Below are positions 24,916 through 37,677 of a stretch of DNA of 64,000 nucleotides, piece by piece. Both the position numbers and the translations under genes were made by a program. Numbering within the stretch: position 1 is the stretch's first letter; the number at the start of each line of letters is the position of its first letter. This stretch comes from Thamnidium elegans (lineage: Eukaryota; Mucoromycota; Mucoromycetes; Mucorales; Mucoraceae), in assembly GCA_025201345.1 (NCBI GenBank), contig JAIXMG010000006.1, forward strand, positions 1,054,001 through 1,118,000. Reading direction: 5' to 3'. A model generated the notes under the pieces. That model saw only the letters and a list, made by a program, of their open reading frames with translations, searched no databases and was not told the origin of the DNA.

Positions 24916-25495
24916 TGTTTTATTTTTATACAAGTGTGTTTTATGGAAAAAAGAAAGAGAAAGGAAAAAAAAAAAAAGGTGAGGAAGATTAAATCACGTG
25001 TAGCATAAAACATGAAAAAGAGCAGCCTTTTGGGTAATCATATATCCGTTTTCATCAAGCTTATTAAAAAGTTTGATTGAAAAAGATACTGTGAGTGCTG
25101 ACATACCCCCTTTTTTTAAAAAAATAAATAGAATAAAGCATGTATATCTGGGATTCAGAAGAGGATTATCGATACAAGGCTTTTGTTTAATTTGATGCAT
25201 CATGCAGTAAAATCTATTTTTACTGTGAGTGACCATTCGTTAATAATAAACGAGAGAGGAAGAAGGAGGGTATTATTAAAGCTCTTTTAACTAAAATTAG
25301 ACTGGGTTAATCAAAGGGCGTAAAGACGTTATATAAAGAATGCATTTCTCTATTATACTGAATAAAAAAGATGAAACTGCTGAAGAATAGTGTCATTAAA
25401 AAGTCTACAACTTAAAATTATGGACGACAGTGGGAAGGAGGTTCATATGATTTATTATGGTCGATATATAAAAGAAAAAAAAAAGAATGTTTAAA
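24916..25495. other. Intergenic
   Basis: 580 bp, AT-rich, with a T/A bipartite tract near 25111-25125. It should contain the promoter of the UBAP1-like gene and the 3' end of casein kinase 1. No gene recognised. Confidence 0.4.
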
Positions 25496-26780
25496 TCAAA
25501 TAACTTGCTGTTGTGATACAACCAACTTGTTTGTATCTATCGTACTAAGACCCTTTATTTTATTATCATTTTCCTACATAGACAGAAAAAGGGATAATTC
25601 TTAGTATTATTAGTAATATACAATGAAAAAAAAAGGTTACCATCATAAATATTAACCAGTCAAACTTAAAGTCAAGTGTGATGCCTTCACGAATAGCTAC
25701 TTTACGAAACAAATCACGTAGGAAATTATAATCTGGCTGACCTTCAAAAGTTAATTTACGAGTGTAATCGAGGTAAGTCATAAACTCAAACGGCATCCCT
25801 TTGCATAATTTATCGAGTGGTGTTGTTACTTTTCTACTACTAATCATTTCATATTTTTGCTTTTTTGTTTTCGCTTTTAAACCTTGCCAAGGTAAAGAAC
25901 CTCTATAAAAGTAGACTAATACATAACCAAGTGATTCCAAATCATCTCTACGAGATTGCTCTAGAAAAAAAAAAAAGATACGATAGGTATACATAATAAA
26001 GGGGGGCAATAAAATGTGTTCTCACTCACCTCTTCCTAAATGTGTATGTGTACTGGCATACCTTGCAGTACCTGTCAAGTTTTTTCCTTCTCTCCATGGT
26101 ATATGTGAATTTGTCTTTGAATCTCTATATCTTTTAGCTAAACCAAAGTCGATTAAATTAACCAAATAATTATGCCCGTCTAAACCCATTAAAAAGTTAT
26201 CAGGTTTAATATCACGATGAATAAATTTCTTTGAATGTAAATATTCTATTCTTGTAATCATTTGATCAGCTAGCATGATAACAGTTTGAAGTGAAAACTT
26301 TCGCTTACAAAAATTAAAGAGGTCTTCAAGTGATGCTATATTATATTTTCGCACATGATTAATTATTATGTATGATCAAAATAATAAGGGGGGACTATAC
26401 TACTTACGTCCTAATTTGTCCATTACCATACTATTATAATTATACTCTGTTGAAAAGTGTCTCACTCTAGGTATTCCTGTTCCACCAGCAATTGCTTTAT
26501 ATACACGGTATTCATATTCAAGTTGTGGATGTTTAGCTGAAACCTTTTCTAATTTTATAGCTACTTCCTCTCCTGATTTTTCTTCTGTACCTAATTATAT
26601 TATATCGCGTGAACTTTTTTTGTTGTTGTTATCGTGCTTTAAATATCGTTATCTAGTGTTGGTTTCTTTACCTTTATGAATCTCTCCAAATGAACCAGAA
26701 CCAATTTTTGCGCCTATCTTGTACGAGTTGCCAACTTTGTAACCAATGATAGAATTGGCTGTTGTTATGGTTGTTGTCAT
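25496..26780 (-). CDS. Casein kinase 1 (CK1 delta/epsilon, Hhp-like)
   Basis: Five exons (26672-26780, 26408-26590, 26030-26335, 25641-25960, 25496-25573) encode 331 residues. Protein Ser/Thr kinase of the CK1 family: glycine loop GSGSFGEI, catalytic lysine in [21 protein letters not shown], catalytic loop [24 protein letters not shown] in place of canonical DFG context, and the CK1 signature [20 protein letters not shown]. Canonical CK1 ends FDW near the close of the kinase domain; here FKFDW is followed by a short 30-residue tail instead of the long autoinhibitory or lipidated tail of many CK1s. No CAAX or Cys-Cys end is seen, which argues against the plasma-membrane Yck type. The last exon is inferred from one acceptor and could differ. 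Confidence 0.9.
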
Positions 26781-27010
26781 AGATACAAGTTTTTTTTATG
26801 ATTTTTTTTAGTAAAAAAAAAAAAAAAAAAAAAAAAGAGAAAGAGAGAGAAAGAGAAAGAGAGAGAGAAGAGGAGAAAAGGGAAACAAATATAAAAAAGA
26901 GGGGATAATATTGAAAACTCAACTTTAAACCATCACATGATTGTTATGCCTTTATTAGGGAGACAAATAAGGAGGATAATAATATACTACAAAAGGGGGT
27001 GTGTGTGGGG

Positions 27011-27475
27011 TTATTCTTCCTCTTCTTGATCCGAGTCTTGTGAGAAGGGAAATGGCTCATCTGGTTCCTCAGTAATGACAGATTCTTTTTTAGAACCATC
27101 GTCAAACCATAAATGATTTCCATAGGATATACATAATTCTTCGTTTTTTGTAATAGGTCGTAAGGTTACATAGCGAATCAAGTTGTTGGCAATATCTCGA
27201 ATAAAACCAACATTCGGTTCACTATCATGGTTAAACATGGATCCTAATCCAAGTGCAAGTGCGTATCCTCCAGGCCAACAGTACGTATAATGGTCTAGTA
27301 TCGTATATTTTCCGTGTGCACTGTATTCATCGTGATTAAATAATAAAATGGGTGATATCTCTACTAGTGTGTTTCCTTCTATTTCTTGATTTGCGAATAC
27401 GCCTCTACCTTTAATAGGATCACTCCTTAACTCAAGTGCTAAGCTATGTTGACTAAGTGGTATAGAGTCTGACAT
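27011..27475 (-). CDS. Small SET-domain protein
   Basis: Single-exon, 154 residues, unusual here for lacking introns. It is almost only a SET domain: GRGVFANQEIEGNTL near the start, GLGSMFNHDSEPNVGF (the NHxxxPN motif that binds SAM) and ELCISYGNHLWF (the catalytic Tyr-Gly region). The tail is acidic (SQDSDQEEEE). No pre-SET or post-SET cysteines are visible, so a non-histone or stand-alone methyltransferase is likely; substrate unknown. I start at the methionine of MSDSIPLSQ rather than the upstream in-frame methionine, which would add a homopolymer-coded leader. It lies between DBP4 (172 bp upstream) and CK1 (230 bp downstream), all on the same strand. Confidence 0.8.
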   Translation of the reverse strand: MSDSIPLSQHSLALELRSDPIKGRGVFANQEIEGNTLVEISPILLFNHDEYSAHGKYTILDHYTYCWPGGYALALGLGSMFNHDSEPNVGFIRDIANNLIRYVTLRPITKNEELCISYGNHLWFDDGSKKESVITEEPDEPFPFSQDSDQEEEE

Positions 27476-27647
27476 AATGTCAATATGTATAATAATAAAA
27501 AAAGAGAAAAAGAGAAAAAGAGAAAGCAAATAAAATTCTTCCTGTCACTTTTTTTCTTTTTATAACAAGATATAAGCCACTGTATGTTGTATATATAAAC
27601 GTATTTTTTATTATTATTATTTTTTTCATATAAGCAAAATGGATGTT

Positions 27648-30214
27648 TTATACACCCAAAAGTTTCAATGCAAGTGCTTCTTGATCCTCTAATGTTTCAG
27701 GTTCAGCAACATCAATAATTCTCTTCTTACTAGACTCATCATCTGAACTATCACTATCTTCAAACCACTTTCTCTTTCTTTCTTCCTTTTCTTCCTCTTC
27801 TGATTCATCTTCAGACATGGCAGAGCCTTCACTCTCATCTTCTTCACCTTCTGAAGCTGATGAGCCACTTTCACCCTCCTCCTTCAAAGCCTAAAAACAA
27901 AAACAAAAACAAAAACAAATGTCAGTTATACTCGGGCATATCATCCCCCCATATATATATATATATATACTTACAGCCCTAGCTCTTTCCTTTCTCTTGA
28001 TCTTCTTTTCAAGCTTCTTTTGCTTTGCAAACTCTTTATCTTCCTTATCAGCAGTCTCCATAGCCTCACCCTTTTCTTCAATAAAGGCCTTAATTTGAGA
28101 CTTTGCATCACCATCCTTTAAGAAATCCTTTTCATCAACAAGTTCGTACATGGGATGAGCAACACCATCATCATCAAAGATAAGTTTATCACCACGAGGC
28201 ATATTCTTTACTCTTTCCTTTTTACTCATCTTTAACTTTCTCTTTGATATATTTTGTCCTTCAATCTCGTTCATATCTTCTTCTGATTCACTTTCAAGCT
28301 CATGATCAGCACGTTGAATCTTGAGGAAATCCTCATCATCTTCTTCTTCTTCTCCTTCCACATGGAGTTTATCTCCCTCAAAGTCAACAAGTTTACTATA
28401 ATGCTCTGATAAAATATCTTGATTCTTTCTTTGAAACATACGATCCACTTTAGTCTTTTGTTCCTTGACCTTCTCTGCCTCTTCTTCCTCTTCTTCCTCT
28501 TCTTGTTCAGAACCAGATCCTTCTTCAACTTGCTTTCTAGTCTTGGCTTTAATAGCACCTATCATCTTCTTCTCAGCCTTCTTTACAAACTTAATCTTGG
28601 GAGCACCAGCTAATCCAAGCGAGAGCGCAAACTCTTCAGCGGGTAAAGCAGTGACATCAAACACCTTTTTATTACGTTGAAGGTATACCGATCTCATATA
28701 AGCAACAAAGGCTCTTTGGGCAAGATACTTAATTTCAGGATCTTGGAAACAGAAACTTTGAAGTTGTTTTTGAATACTTTGTTGTTTACTTGTTCTAATC
28801 TTGATTTCTTCAATGGGTACACGTTTCTTCTTTAAATCCTCCAACATGCCCTCGACTTCAGATGGCACCAAGATCATAAGCGCATGACCGTCAGCAGCAA
28901 AACGTGCTGTGCGACCTACACGATGAATATAGGTATCTGCGTCCTCTGGACAATCCAATTGCACAACCCAATCGACAGCAGGGAAATCCAAACCACGCGC
29001 AGCGATATCAGTACATAAAAGCACAGCATGTTGACTAGATGTGAACTTTCTAAAGATATCCACACGCTTTGTTTGCTTTTGTTTGCCGTGTAAATGCATG
29101 ATGGGTACACCAGGTTGCAACTTACAAAACGATTCAAACACAAATCGAGCTTGTTTACAACTAGATAAAAACACAATGGTCTTGCTCTTTAAATGTGTCT
29201 TTACAAACGAAAATAAAACGTCCATCTTTTTAGGGAGTTCAGCTACAACGTAATGCTGAGATAAAGTCTTTGGGGTACTGTGTTCTGCCTTTTCGTGCAC
29301 AGCTACGTATTCAGGGTCCTTTAATGACAGTCTAGCTAAATCTTTAACGGATCTGGTTTGTGTGGCAGAGAATAATAAGGTTTGTCTGTGAGGAGGTAAA
29401 TTCTCAATAATGGCGTTCATGGTGTTCTGGAAACCCATATCCATAATACGATCGGCTTCATCCAAGATCAACATTTGAAGGTTGTCACATGTAAATCCAA
29501 CAGATTGATCCATATGCTGTAAAAGTCGGCCAGGTGTACACACTAAAATGTTCATACGTGCAATACGCTCTTGCTCTACCTTGAATTCTTTTCCTCCAAT
29601 AATTAAACCAGCTGAAAAGGTATGTGCTTTACCAATCTTTTTTAAAACTTCAAATATTTGAACGGCTAATTCACGAGTGGGTGAAATGATCAACGCACCT
29701 AATCCATCGGCTGCATTCCATTGTTGTCTAAATAAAATCTCAAGTGCCTATTTTTTTTTTTTTTTTTGTACGTTCTTTAGTATAATTTTTTCAAGTTTTT
29801 TTTTTTTTTTTTTTTTTCTGTAGGTTTGTTTTACTTACGGGAATAAGGAATGTCAAGGTCTTACCACTACCGGTCTTTGCAGCGCCTAAAACATCACGCT
29901 TGGCTAAAGCAAGTGGAATACCTTTACGTTGAATCTCAGTCATTTGTTTGAAATTACATTGTGCAAGACCTTTTTGTGTCTTTTCTGAAAGTGGTAAATC
30001 GGCAAAGAATTTACTGCTATTATAGTTTTCCTAATGGTAATAAAAAAACGATCGATTAAGATCTACGCACATAAAAACAAAAAGAAGTAGCTTCTAAACT
30101 TACGGGGTGACTAGCTTTCTCTTCCAAAGTTTCTAAATCATCTTTTTCTTGAGCTCTTTTGACCTCTCTGAGGTTCGCTTTCTTAACTACAGGTGCTGTA
30201 TTTTGTTTAGCCAT
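27648..30214 (-). CDS. DBP4: DEAD-box RNA helicase DBP4 (DDX10-like)
   Basis: Four exons (30104-30214, 29839-30030, 27975-29747, 27648-27890) encode 772 residues. Nucleolar ATP-dependent helicase for 18S rRNA maturation and U14 snoRNA release. Motifs in order: [19 protein letters not shown] (Q motif), AAKTGSGKT (I), PTREL (Ia), TPGR, LDEADR (II, near residue 196), SATQ (III), [15 protein letters not shown] (IV), [10 protein letters not shown] (V), HRVGRTAR (VI). The DBP4-specific extension [20 protein letters not shown] and [15 protein letters not shown] follows the core. The C-terminal third has long lysine/glutamate tracts typical of nucleolar proteins. Exons all end in phase 0. Confidence 0.95.
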
Positions 30215-32414
30215 GTATGTATACTTTTGCGTCAAATACAAAAAGGGAAAGTTTATCAAGAAACTTTTTTTTTCAAAAGAAAAAAAAAACAAGGCCGTCA
30301 CGGTTAAACAGTCACGATTTTAAAACATGATGGAGGGTCGTCTGCACGAATTAATTCAAGTGACTTATTGAGTCTCTAAATACTGAGATGCAGAAACAGC
30401 CAATAAAAAAATTATTATATCCCAAATACCCAATAAAAACGAAAGTTTATTTATGGTAATAAAAGTGAAAATAGATAACCTAAAAAGTATTTCATTATTT
30501 TTCCCTTTACTGGTGTAACTTCATATGAAAAACTCCAACAGTGCAGAAATTAAGAATCTGTCAGATATTTAAAGTGTAAAAAAATATATTCGTATTAAAT
30601 AATATACTGTACTTAATATTCTCTCTCTTTTAAAATCAGTAAACACAATAGACACTAGCCTTTCTTTTTCTAATAGAGCTGTCCAAAGTAGACAAAATTA
30701 CATACCTAAACCAAAAAAAAATTCTTTACCCCTTATTTTACAAAAAAAAAAAATACATGCCTCTCAATACTATCCTAACATAAGATGCCATCACTTTTTT
30801 TTTCTTTTTTCTTCTTTAACTTACAACAAGAAGACCTTTCAACAGGAACGATAATTGACGATACGATACGGTACGATTTTTGGTAAGGTTTTTTTCTCAT
30901 CTTTGTGCTGCTATCTGGTCTTGCTTACAATCCTTTTTTTTCTTCTCCACTCTCAGGATTTTGGACGGAACTCACTTCTTTTTTCTTTTTATTTTCTTTT
31001 ATAGGAAACAAAACCCTGACCTAGCTTAGGTTACGGCTTTTTCCCACTTCCTTTGATGTAGACTAAATTAAAGAAAATTACGTTTTTTTTTTTTTGCTTC
31101 TGGAAATAGTTTAACTCTGGGGACCTGATGTTGGCTTTTCTGTTAGTGAATTAAAAGCGAAGAGCATGCAAGGATAGGGACTTTCACGTTGGATACGCTT
31201 GGAAAATGGTCTTTTTTTTTTGTTTAAAAAAAAAAGAAGAGAACGGCTAACGTCTGTCCTATTTTACATAATAATTTTTAAAAGAAGATAATCTACTTTA
31301 TCTATTTAAACTATCTTGTCCCTTTTATTTTAAGCATAAATTTCTCTTATAATATAATATGTTTGAACATAAGCAAAATATACTTGATTATACCGCTCCC
31401 TTAAAATAAAGTGATACTATACTTTACAAGATATGTCGTCAAAATGAATTGAGAAACAGAATTAGTCTATTTCTACAACTGTTGTATCCTCCACACCGGT
31501 TAACTGTAAAACCACGTCGGCACATACTTCAGAAGATGACTATTGATGAGCCAGTATTTATTTTATAACAATAAATGTGTGTTTAAATTACGTTTTTTAT
31601 GCCATCAACAACTTTTTCTTATAGAAGTAATGCTTCTTCCTTTTGGTACTTTTTACTAATAATTTCTAAGTTATGCCTATAGAACTAAGTACTCTTTTTA
31701 TCGAGAAACGTTATTAAGACATATGAAAAGAGTACATCTTTTTTTTTAGTGCAGAATAGATTCAGATAATTTTTTTAAAACTGACAAAAAAAAAATGCTA
31801 CTTATCTTCACATTGTACGTTGATAAGTAGTACTTACGGAATAAATCTACCATACATATGCCAATAAAAGAAAAAGTGGCAAGTGTTAGAGACAAAAAAA
31901 AAAAGTATAACTAATGAAGAAACTATCCGAGTGAAGTAATAGTCGTAACAACAGGTAATTACTTTTGAACTAATAGTTTTCTTTCATCCACGATTCCGGA
32001 TTTAATTAATTTGGCGACGTTTGACAGCGTTTCATGCTTTTATCAAGCTTCTATTCTTTAATTATTGCTATTACAACAAAAATTAGCTGAAGTTACTATT
32101 CAAACAACCTCATTAGCTGTAATATATAATCATAGCTAAAATAATAGTTACTAAAAAAAACTATCGTTTAGTTATAATGGTTCTGTTGAAAGGTAAGTTG
32201 GGCTTATTAATCAACATAATTAAAGTTTTTGTGAAAGTAGCATCTACCGGAGATGAACTTCGCTCGCTTCGTTTAAAGTAAACCGTTAATCCTAAAGTGG
32301 TTTCAAAGGGCGTCAATATGATGAAACGAAAATAGTGGTATATGTTATGAATCAGAAATAGCACTAGCAAAGCTTAACTTTATTTTATATAAAACTATTT
32401 TATTTTTCTGATTT
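30215..32414. other. Intergenic, 2.2 kb
   Basis: AT-rich with A/T runs (30709-30720, 31082-31095, 31209-31234). An ORF at 32161-32370 (-) has no recognised family. It should hold the DBP4 promoter near 30215. I found no gene, tRNA or long repeat. Confidence 0.4.
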
Positions 32415-35400
32415 TTAAAAGCGAACTAAAGCCATTGGTTCTGCATGAGTAGCGATACATTTGTCATATACATCACTACCAATCATTCTTGATATGAAAT
32501 TAAGAGATGAAGAGTATGGTTCATAAGCTGCAGAAATCGCAAAAGGCATACCTTGACCTTCTCCAAATCCATTGGTATTTCCAAAAATAAGGGGTCCGTC
32601 CATATCTTCATATATATTTTCTAAACATACTGTACCGTCATCTTTTAAACCGTCAAGAGCTTTGAGCTTAAAGTATTCTATTTAAAAATAAAATATTTTT
32701 ATAAAATAATCTAGTTATTTTATTTTACTTACTCGTATTCAAACCAGCTCTAAGAAATTGCTCGTCTGCAATCATATAAAATGTTTGATTTGTTTGACAA
32801 TCACTTATTTCATCCCCTTTTTAAAAAGTGGAAATACTATTCGCTCATCGACGTGGATACTATTTGAATCGGTTCTCTTACGTTTATATTCAAAATCTGT
32901 ATCATCGCAAGCCTGACGAAAACCAACCCCATAGTTTTCGCCATAGACGTGATGTAAAGTGCCTATTTGGAATCCTTTATGCAAGAAATACCGTTGCTGA
33001 CAAACAGGTTTCGTATAGTTATTTAGTGATTTGGATAAAATATAATGAGGTGTGTCGATCCCTTGCTCTAGCATAAAATCTTCACTTTTCTCCTTCAACA
33101 TCTTAATACGTGGATCTTGAAAATGTGCATTATAGTCGAACTTTATCAATTGAAAAAAGATATTTAGTATCCCAGCGCTTTCCAAAAAAAAATCATTATT
33201 TATCAATGAAGTCGATACTAAGGATGTAATATCTTATAAAATAGGTGCGAAGGATATGTCTATAATATCGTTGTATGTTAAGCAAATTTTGCAGTTACAA
33301 GATGCACTGAATTGTATGATACGTTTGTCTGCAATTTGACTGTTTAAATCTGTAATGATATTCTGGATAAAATACAAATTAGAATCCTTTTCGCAAAGAA
33401 TAGCAAATATTCCTTACCTTTTCAGAAATATATTGCTTAAAATTGCTAGTAAATTTGTCTTTATTTTCTAGCGAAAATATATCTAACAAGTCAATATCAC
33501 TATATTCTTTATGTGTGTCGCATAACTGAATTAAACTCTTGTCTTCTATAATATTCGTCCACAGGTTTAAACATAACGAGTTGTATATATTTGGAATTCG
33601 GATTATTTTGTCACGAATGATAATTGCTTCTTGATATTGATCTTCATCCAAATTAAATTCAGTTACTACTTGATTTAATGTTAGCTGTATATAGTTTCAT
33701 ACATTTAAGCTACAACGAAGAAAGAATTGAGTGGAAATTGTAGTGACAAAGACTGTTGAATTACAGATAGGATCCCCTCTCCTTGTATAAAAATTCTCAG
33801 TTTTTTAAAACTTTCATCCCTTTGTAATAAACCGCTTGTATATATGACATCTTTCAAACCTTCTTTGGTGTTGAATAAATTGTTCAATATTATTTTTTCT
33901 ATTGTAACTGTATATACAATTTATAAATCAACATTACAGTCTAAAATGGGTGATAGCTTGCTAGATATAATTTGTTTTATATAAATCATATAAATCTGTA
34001 CAAAAGTTTTGATGTATGCTAGCTGTTGCGTTGATACCAATAAACTTTTAGTATTGTTCTCTACGTTCAATATAGATTGTATTTCGGTCATGACATCTTT
34101 ATTTAATACGGCGCCGTTATCACCAGCTAAGTACTCTCTCGCAAACGTGATAAATCTAAGTGAATGTTATTTATTTATATTTTACTGGCAACAGGTATTA
34201 ATAGACTTACGAATACTTCACATTTAAGGTTGATATTTCTGAAAAATCAAAAAAAAACTCAGAGAGTATAAGCTAACACTGCTTTAGTATAGCTGTATGC
34301 ATATATTTTTATATATATATATTCTAATAGTACCTTGAATCAGTTACAAAATAGTCGTGATTCCAAAACTTTTCGATAAATCCATTTTCATCTAGAATAG
34401 AAAACGATAATAATGTAGACTCCCATGAAATATCTACGTATAAGAATTTTAATACATATAGAAATATATAACATTGTGATAGGTTGATATATACCTATAT
34501 TCATTACAGCATCAAATTTTGAGTTTGGAAATACGGAAGAAGCAGTTGATTTTTTTACGGATATTATACGTGATTTGCAGTTAAGATCGGAATTCATAAT
34601 CGCATCAAAGCCATATCGACGAGCCCCCATTAGGACATCACTATACCTAGCATATGTTTCTTCAATGTTTTTATCTCTGATATTTTTACCCATAGTAGTT
34701 CCATAACAAAAATCTTCTATTAACTTGCAATTATGGCGTATAATATTTTAGGGTTGAAAGAAAATCTATTATATTCTACCAAATATTTTAACCATTTAAA
34801 TAGATTTTCATTTCGATATTTTCCAGAAGAGTACATATCACAAAATAGCAACATGTTATACTCCTTTACAGTGTTGCTTAAAACTAAATCTTTTATAATA
34901 TTAGACTTAATTTTACCAAGCTCTGTAAATATATCAAAAAGGCAAAATGATTTCATAAAGACTTCTTGGTCTTTATCCAAACTATATTCGCTTGTATCCG
35001 CAAACAAAGGTTTCATGAAAAGAAAAATTCTATCCGCTTCTTCACTCTATTATAATAAATAATTAATTTCTAGTTTCTTTTTTCGGTAATCTCATTCTAT
35101 AGATATTACCGTATCAGATAAGAAATAATCATAAGACATATCTATAATCATTTGTATGGCATTTTCAGTATCGTCATCTTCTTCAATATCGTCTTCTTCT
35201 TCTTCGATATCAGCACCTAGCCCATTCTCTAAACACTCTCTTATACTGTCTTTAACATCATCAATCGTAAGAGATAACGAGTTAGAACGTACAATCTTAG
35301 AATATAACACGGCACCTGAAAAATCAAACATTAAATTTACAATTGAGACTAAATCCAATTTGATCAATATTTTATTTTCTTCCATGAGAGTATTTCGACA

Positions 35401-36106
35401 TAAAATAGTGCTCTTTCCGGAGTTCAAAGATATTTTATCCTTGATTGTGTCTACTATAAGGTAAAATAGAGATTCAAGATCGGAACAGAACAACAATCTA
35501 TCTTTGTGATCATCCTTTGATATTAAGCCGGCTTGGACAAACATAGGTCGAAGTAAAACTTCCCTAATTTCTTCTTCCCATTCTGAAGGAATAACAAATA
35601 TATAGTGAAGTAAATCTTTATCTTTAATTTCTTCGTCCAAATATTCTCTCAATTCTTTTACTGATAGATGCATAAAATTTGATACTGTTTTTAACAAGAA
35701 TAAATTATCTTGACTCCAACTTTCTTTATCTGTTTTATATAATTGATACAGTTTCTCTAAAAATCTATCAATTCGTATATTATCTTTGTTATCACACGCG
35801 AACTGATCATCTCCCCAACTTAAAATATTTTCTTTTTCTTTATCGTAAATGATACAAGTTTCTTTCCTATAAAACATACTATTTAAATCACAGTTTTATT
35901 TGTTTAAGTATTATACATACGATAATGACATGATACATTGACGATATAATCTCGTCGAAGTAGAGGCAGCTTCTATATTAAGTTCTGTTTCCCCCTTATC
36001 TAGATTTTGTTAAAAACAAAAAACGTGTTTACTGCCAAAAAAAAAAAGAATACTCACGACAAACTGCTAAGTGTGTATATAGATGAAGATCATATACTTC
36101 TTCCAT
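32415..36106 (-). pseudogene. Broken Hsp70-like ATPase family gene
   Basis: A long multi-exon minus-strand gene. Usable exons: 36058-36106, 35921-35999, 35110-35878, 34780-35046, 34495-34723, 34334-34391, then pieces down to 32415. The block LLHYIFVIPSEWEEEIREVL followed by FVQAGLISKDDHKDRLLFCSDLES matches the central ATPase region of the divergent Hsp70-like proteins expanded in Mucorales (VPAxW...AAxxAGL...D...L.SEPEA). Later LRKGF, KICLTYNDIIDI and the KKG-DEISDC block also fit. Defects: in-frame TAA at 33234-33236; a one-base frameshift at about 32812-32822 between FPLFKKG and DEISDC; a junction near 34238-34334 that does not keep frame; and no N-terminal GIDFGTT phosphate-binding motif. 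Acidic insert EEEEDDIEEDDD is present. Family moderately sure, non-functionality likely. Confidence 0.55.
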
Positions 36107-36720
36107 ACTATTGCTTTTTTTTTTTACTTGAAAGAGGAAGAAAAAGTTTTTCATTTCGAGGGTGCTGGAACTGAGAATATTTATAAACAATACACTTCTG
36201 TTCACATTACATTAGAAGCTAACAGAACATGAAACGCAGAGTTTGTTTTTTCAGGAATAAAATCACAGAATCTTTTTAAAGAACCAGGATCACAGAATAT
36301 TCTGTATAAAGCCTAAAGTTTTAACAAATACCCTATAGGAAGCGCCTTGTCCTTCTTCTCGTTTTTTATTTCGATCACCGATGCTTTAAAAAACTCCCAC
36401 TTATAATATATGCTGCCACTACAAGGACTTATTGATTACGTGCAAATCAGGACATCCCTTCTTAAAAAGACAGCGTAAACTTTAAAGCTGATATACTTTT
36501 TTTCGGACTGTCGGAACTTACACAAAAGTGCCACTATATATATTCCTTGGCATGTGTTCTGTTATGTATAATACATATATTACGCTACTTTTTTTTGGTA
36601 CTTATAAAGGTAATCCATGCACATCTTACCTTGACCTCTTGATTTAATAGAAAAGGTAGGATAGTTTTTAACTAATTTGTATATCATATTTGCTCCTCAC
36701 GATATACCAGGTATAATAGC
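36107..36720. other. Intergenic
   Basis: 614 bp upstream of the broken Hsp70-like gene. I searched it for the missing N-terminal ATPase exon and did not find it. Nothing else recognised. Confidence 0.4.
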
Positions 36721-36723
36721 TAC

Positions 36724-37038
36724 GAACCAAAAATATTTTTTGGATCTACGTTCAAATACTGCCATGCTTTGAAAAAATTGAAATGCTCTTTTGGGGAATT
36801 AAATACATTTAATCCAGAATTAGCAATCAATACATCAATTGAAGAGCTCAAATCCAGTTTTAGCAGAATCAACTCGTATGTATTAGAACAATTACCAATC
36901 AGATTACCAAACCTAAAACTTTTATTATTTGTGAAAAACAATTTTATATTATATCACAACGGAAATATAACGGTTATCAATATGCTAGCTTCTAGATTTA
37001 ATAAACTATACATAGTAAAAAAAATCCGTACACCTTAA
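36724..37038 (+). pseudogene. LRR/F-box-like fragment
   Basis: An open frame ending at 37038 with evenly spaced leucines: HALKKLKCSFGELNTF, TSIEELKSSFSRINSY, LPIRLPNLKLLLFVKN. This resembles the leucine-rich tail of fungal F-box proteins. No F-box, no start region with an intron pattern and no downstream continuation. Probably a terminal fragment. Confidence 0.35.
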
Positions 37039-37677
37039 GTTTTTTATGTTTTTATTAATATTCTCATAAAATTCTACTTCACTTTCTTTTTTTTTTACAC
37101 TTTAATAAACTATACCTTTTAAACTATGATATCGTGTACTTTGGAGCTATATGCATCTGATTTGGGTACGTTCCATTACGTGAAAAATGCATGATGGTTC
37201 TCAAAAATTTAAAAAATTTAGAAACTGTACGAAAATCAACGGCGCGTGAGTGTATTGCGTTTTTTTTTTTTTATAAAAAGACCTATGTCATTATATTCTG
37301 AAATACTATATCTGCTATCCATTAGAACATTATTAAATTAATGCAAAAAAAAAAAAACGGTAACGTTACGCACGTACCAGTGGCCTGGTAGAAAAAAACG
37401 TTTACCCGGTTTATTTCAATATATTTATGAAGTTTCATATCACTCTTATTAGCAATTTACCAGCACGATGTCAAAATCGATACAATCAAAGAGTTTGTAA
37501 AAGAACGATGACTTGATTTTATTTTAGTTTAGTAAATTGTACCCAGTCTTCTTTTTAAGGCACGCAAATGTTTCAAAGACAGTCTCTTTTTTTTTTCGGT
37601 CACATAAAAAACCAATTCTCGAAAAGTCGCGTCTTCCAATTTACTACGCGGTTCCTTTTTTTAAAAAAAAATATAAT
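37039..37677. other. Intergenic, RAD5 upstream region
   Basis: 639 bp, AT-rich, with a T/A bipartite tract at 37657-37671 ending just before the RAD5 start codon. No further gene seen. Confidence 0.4.
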
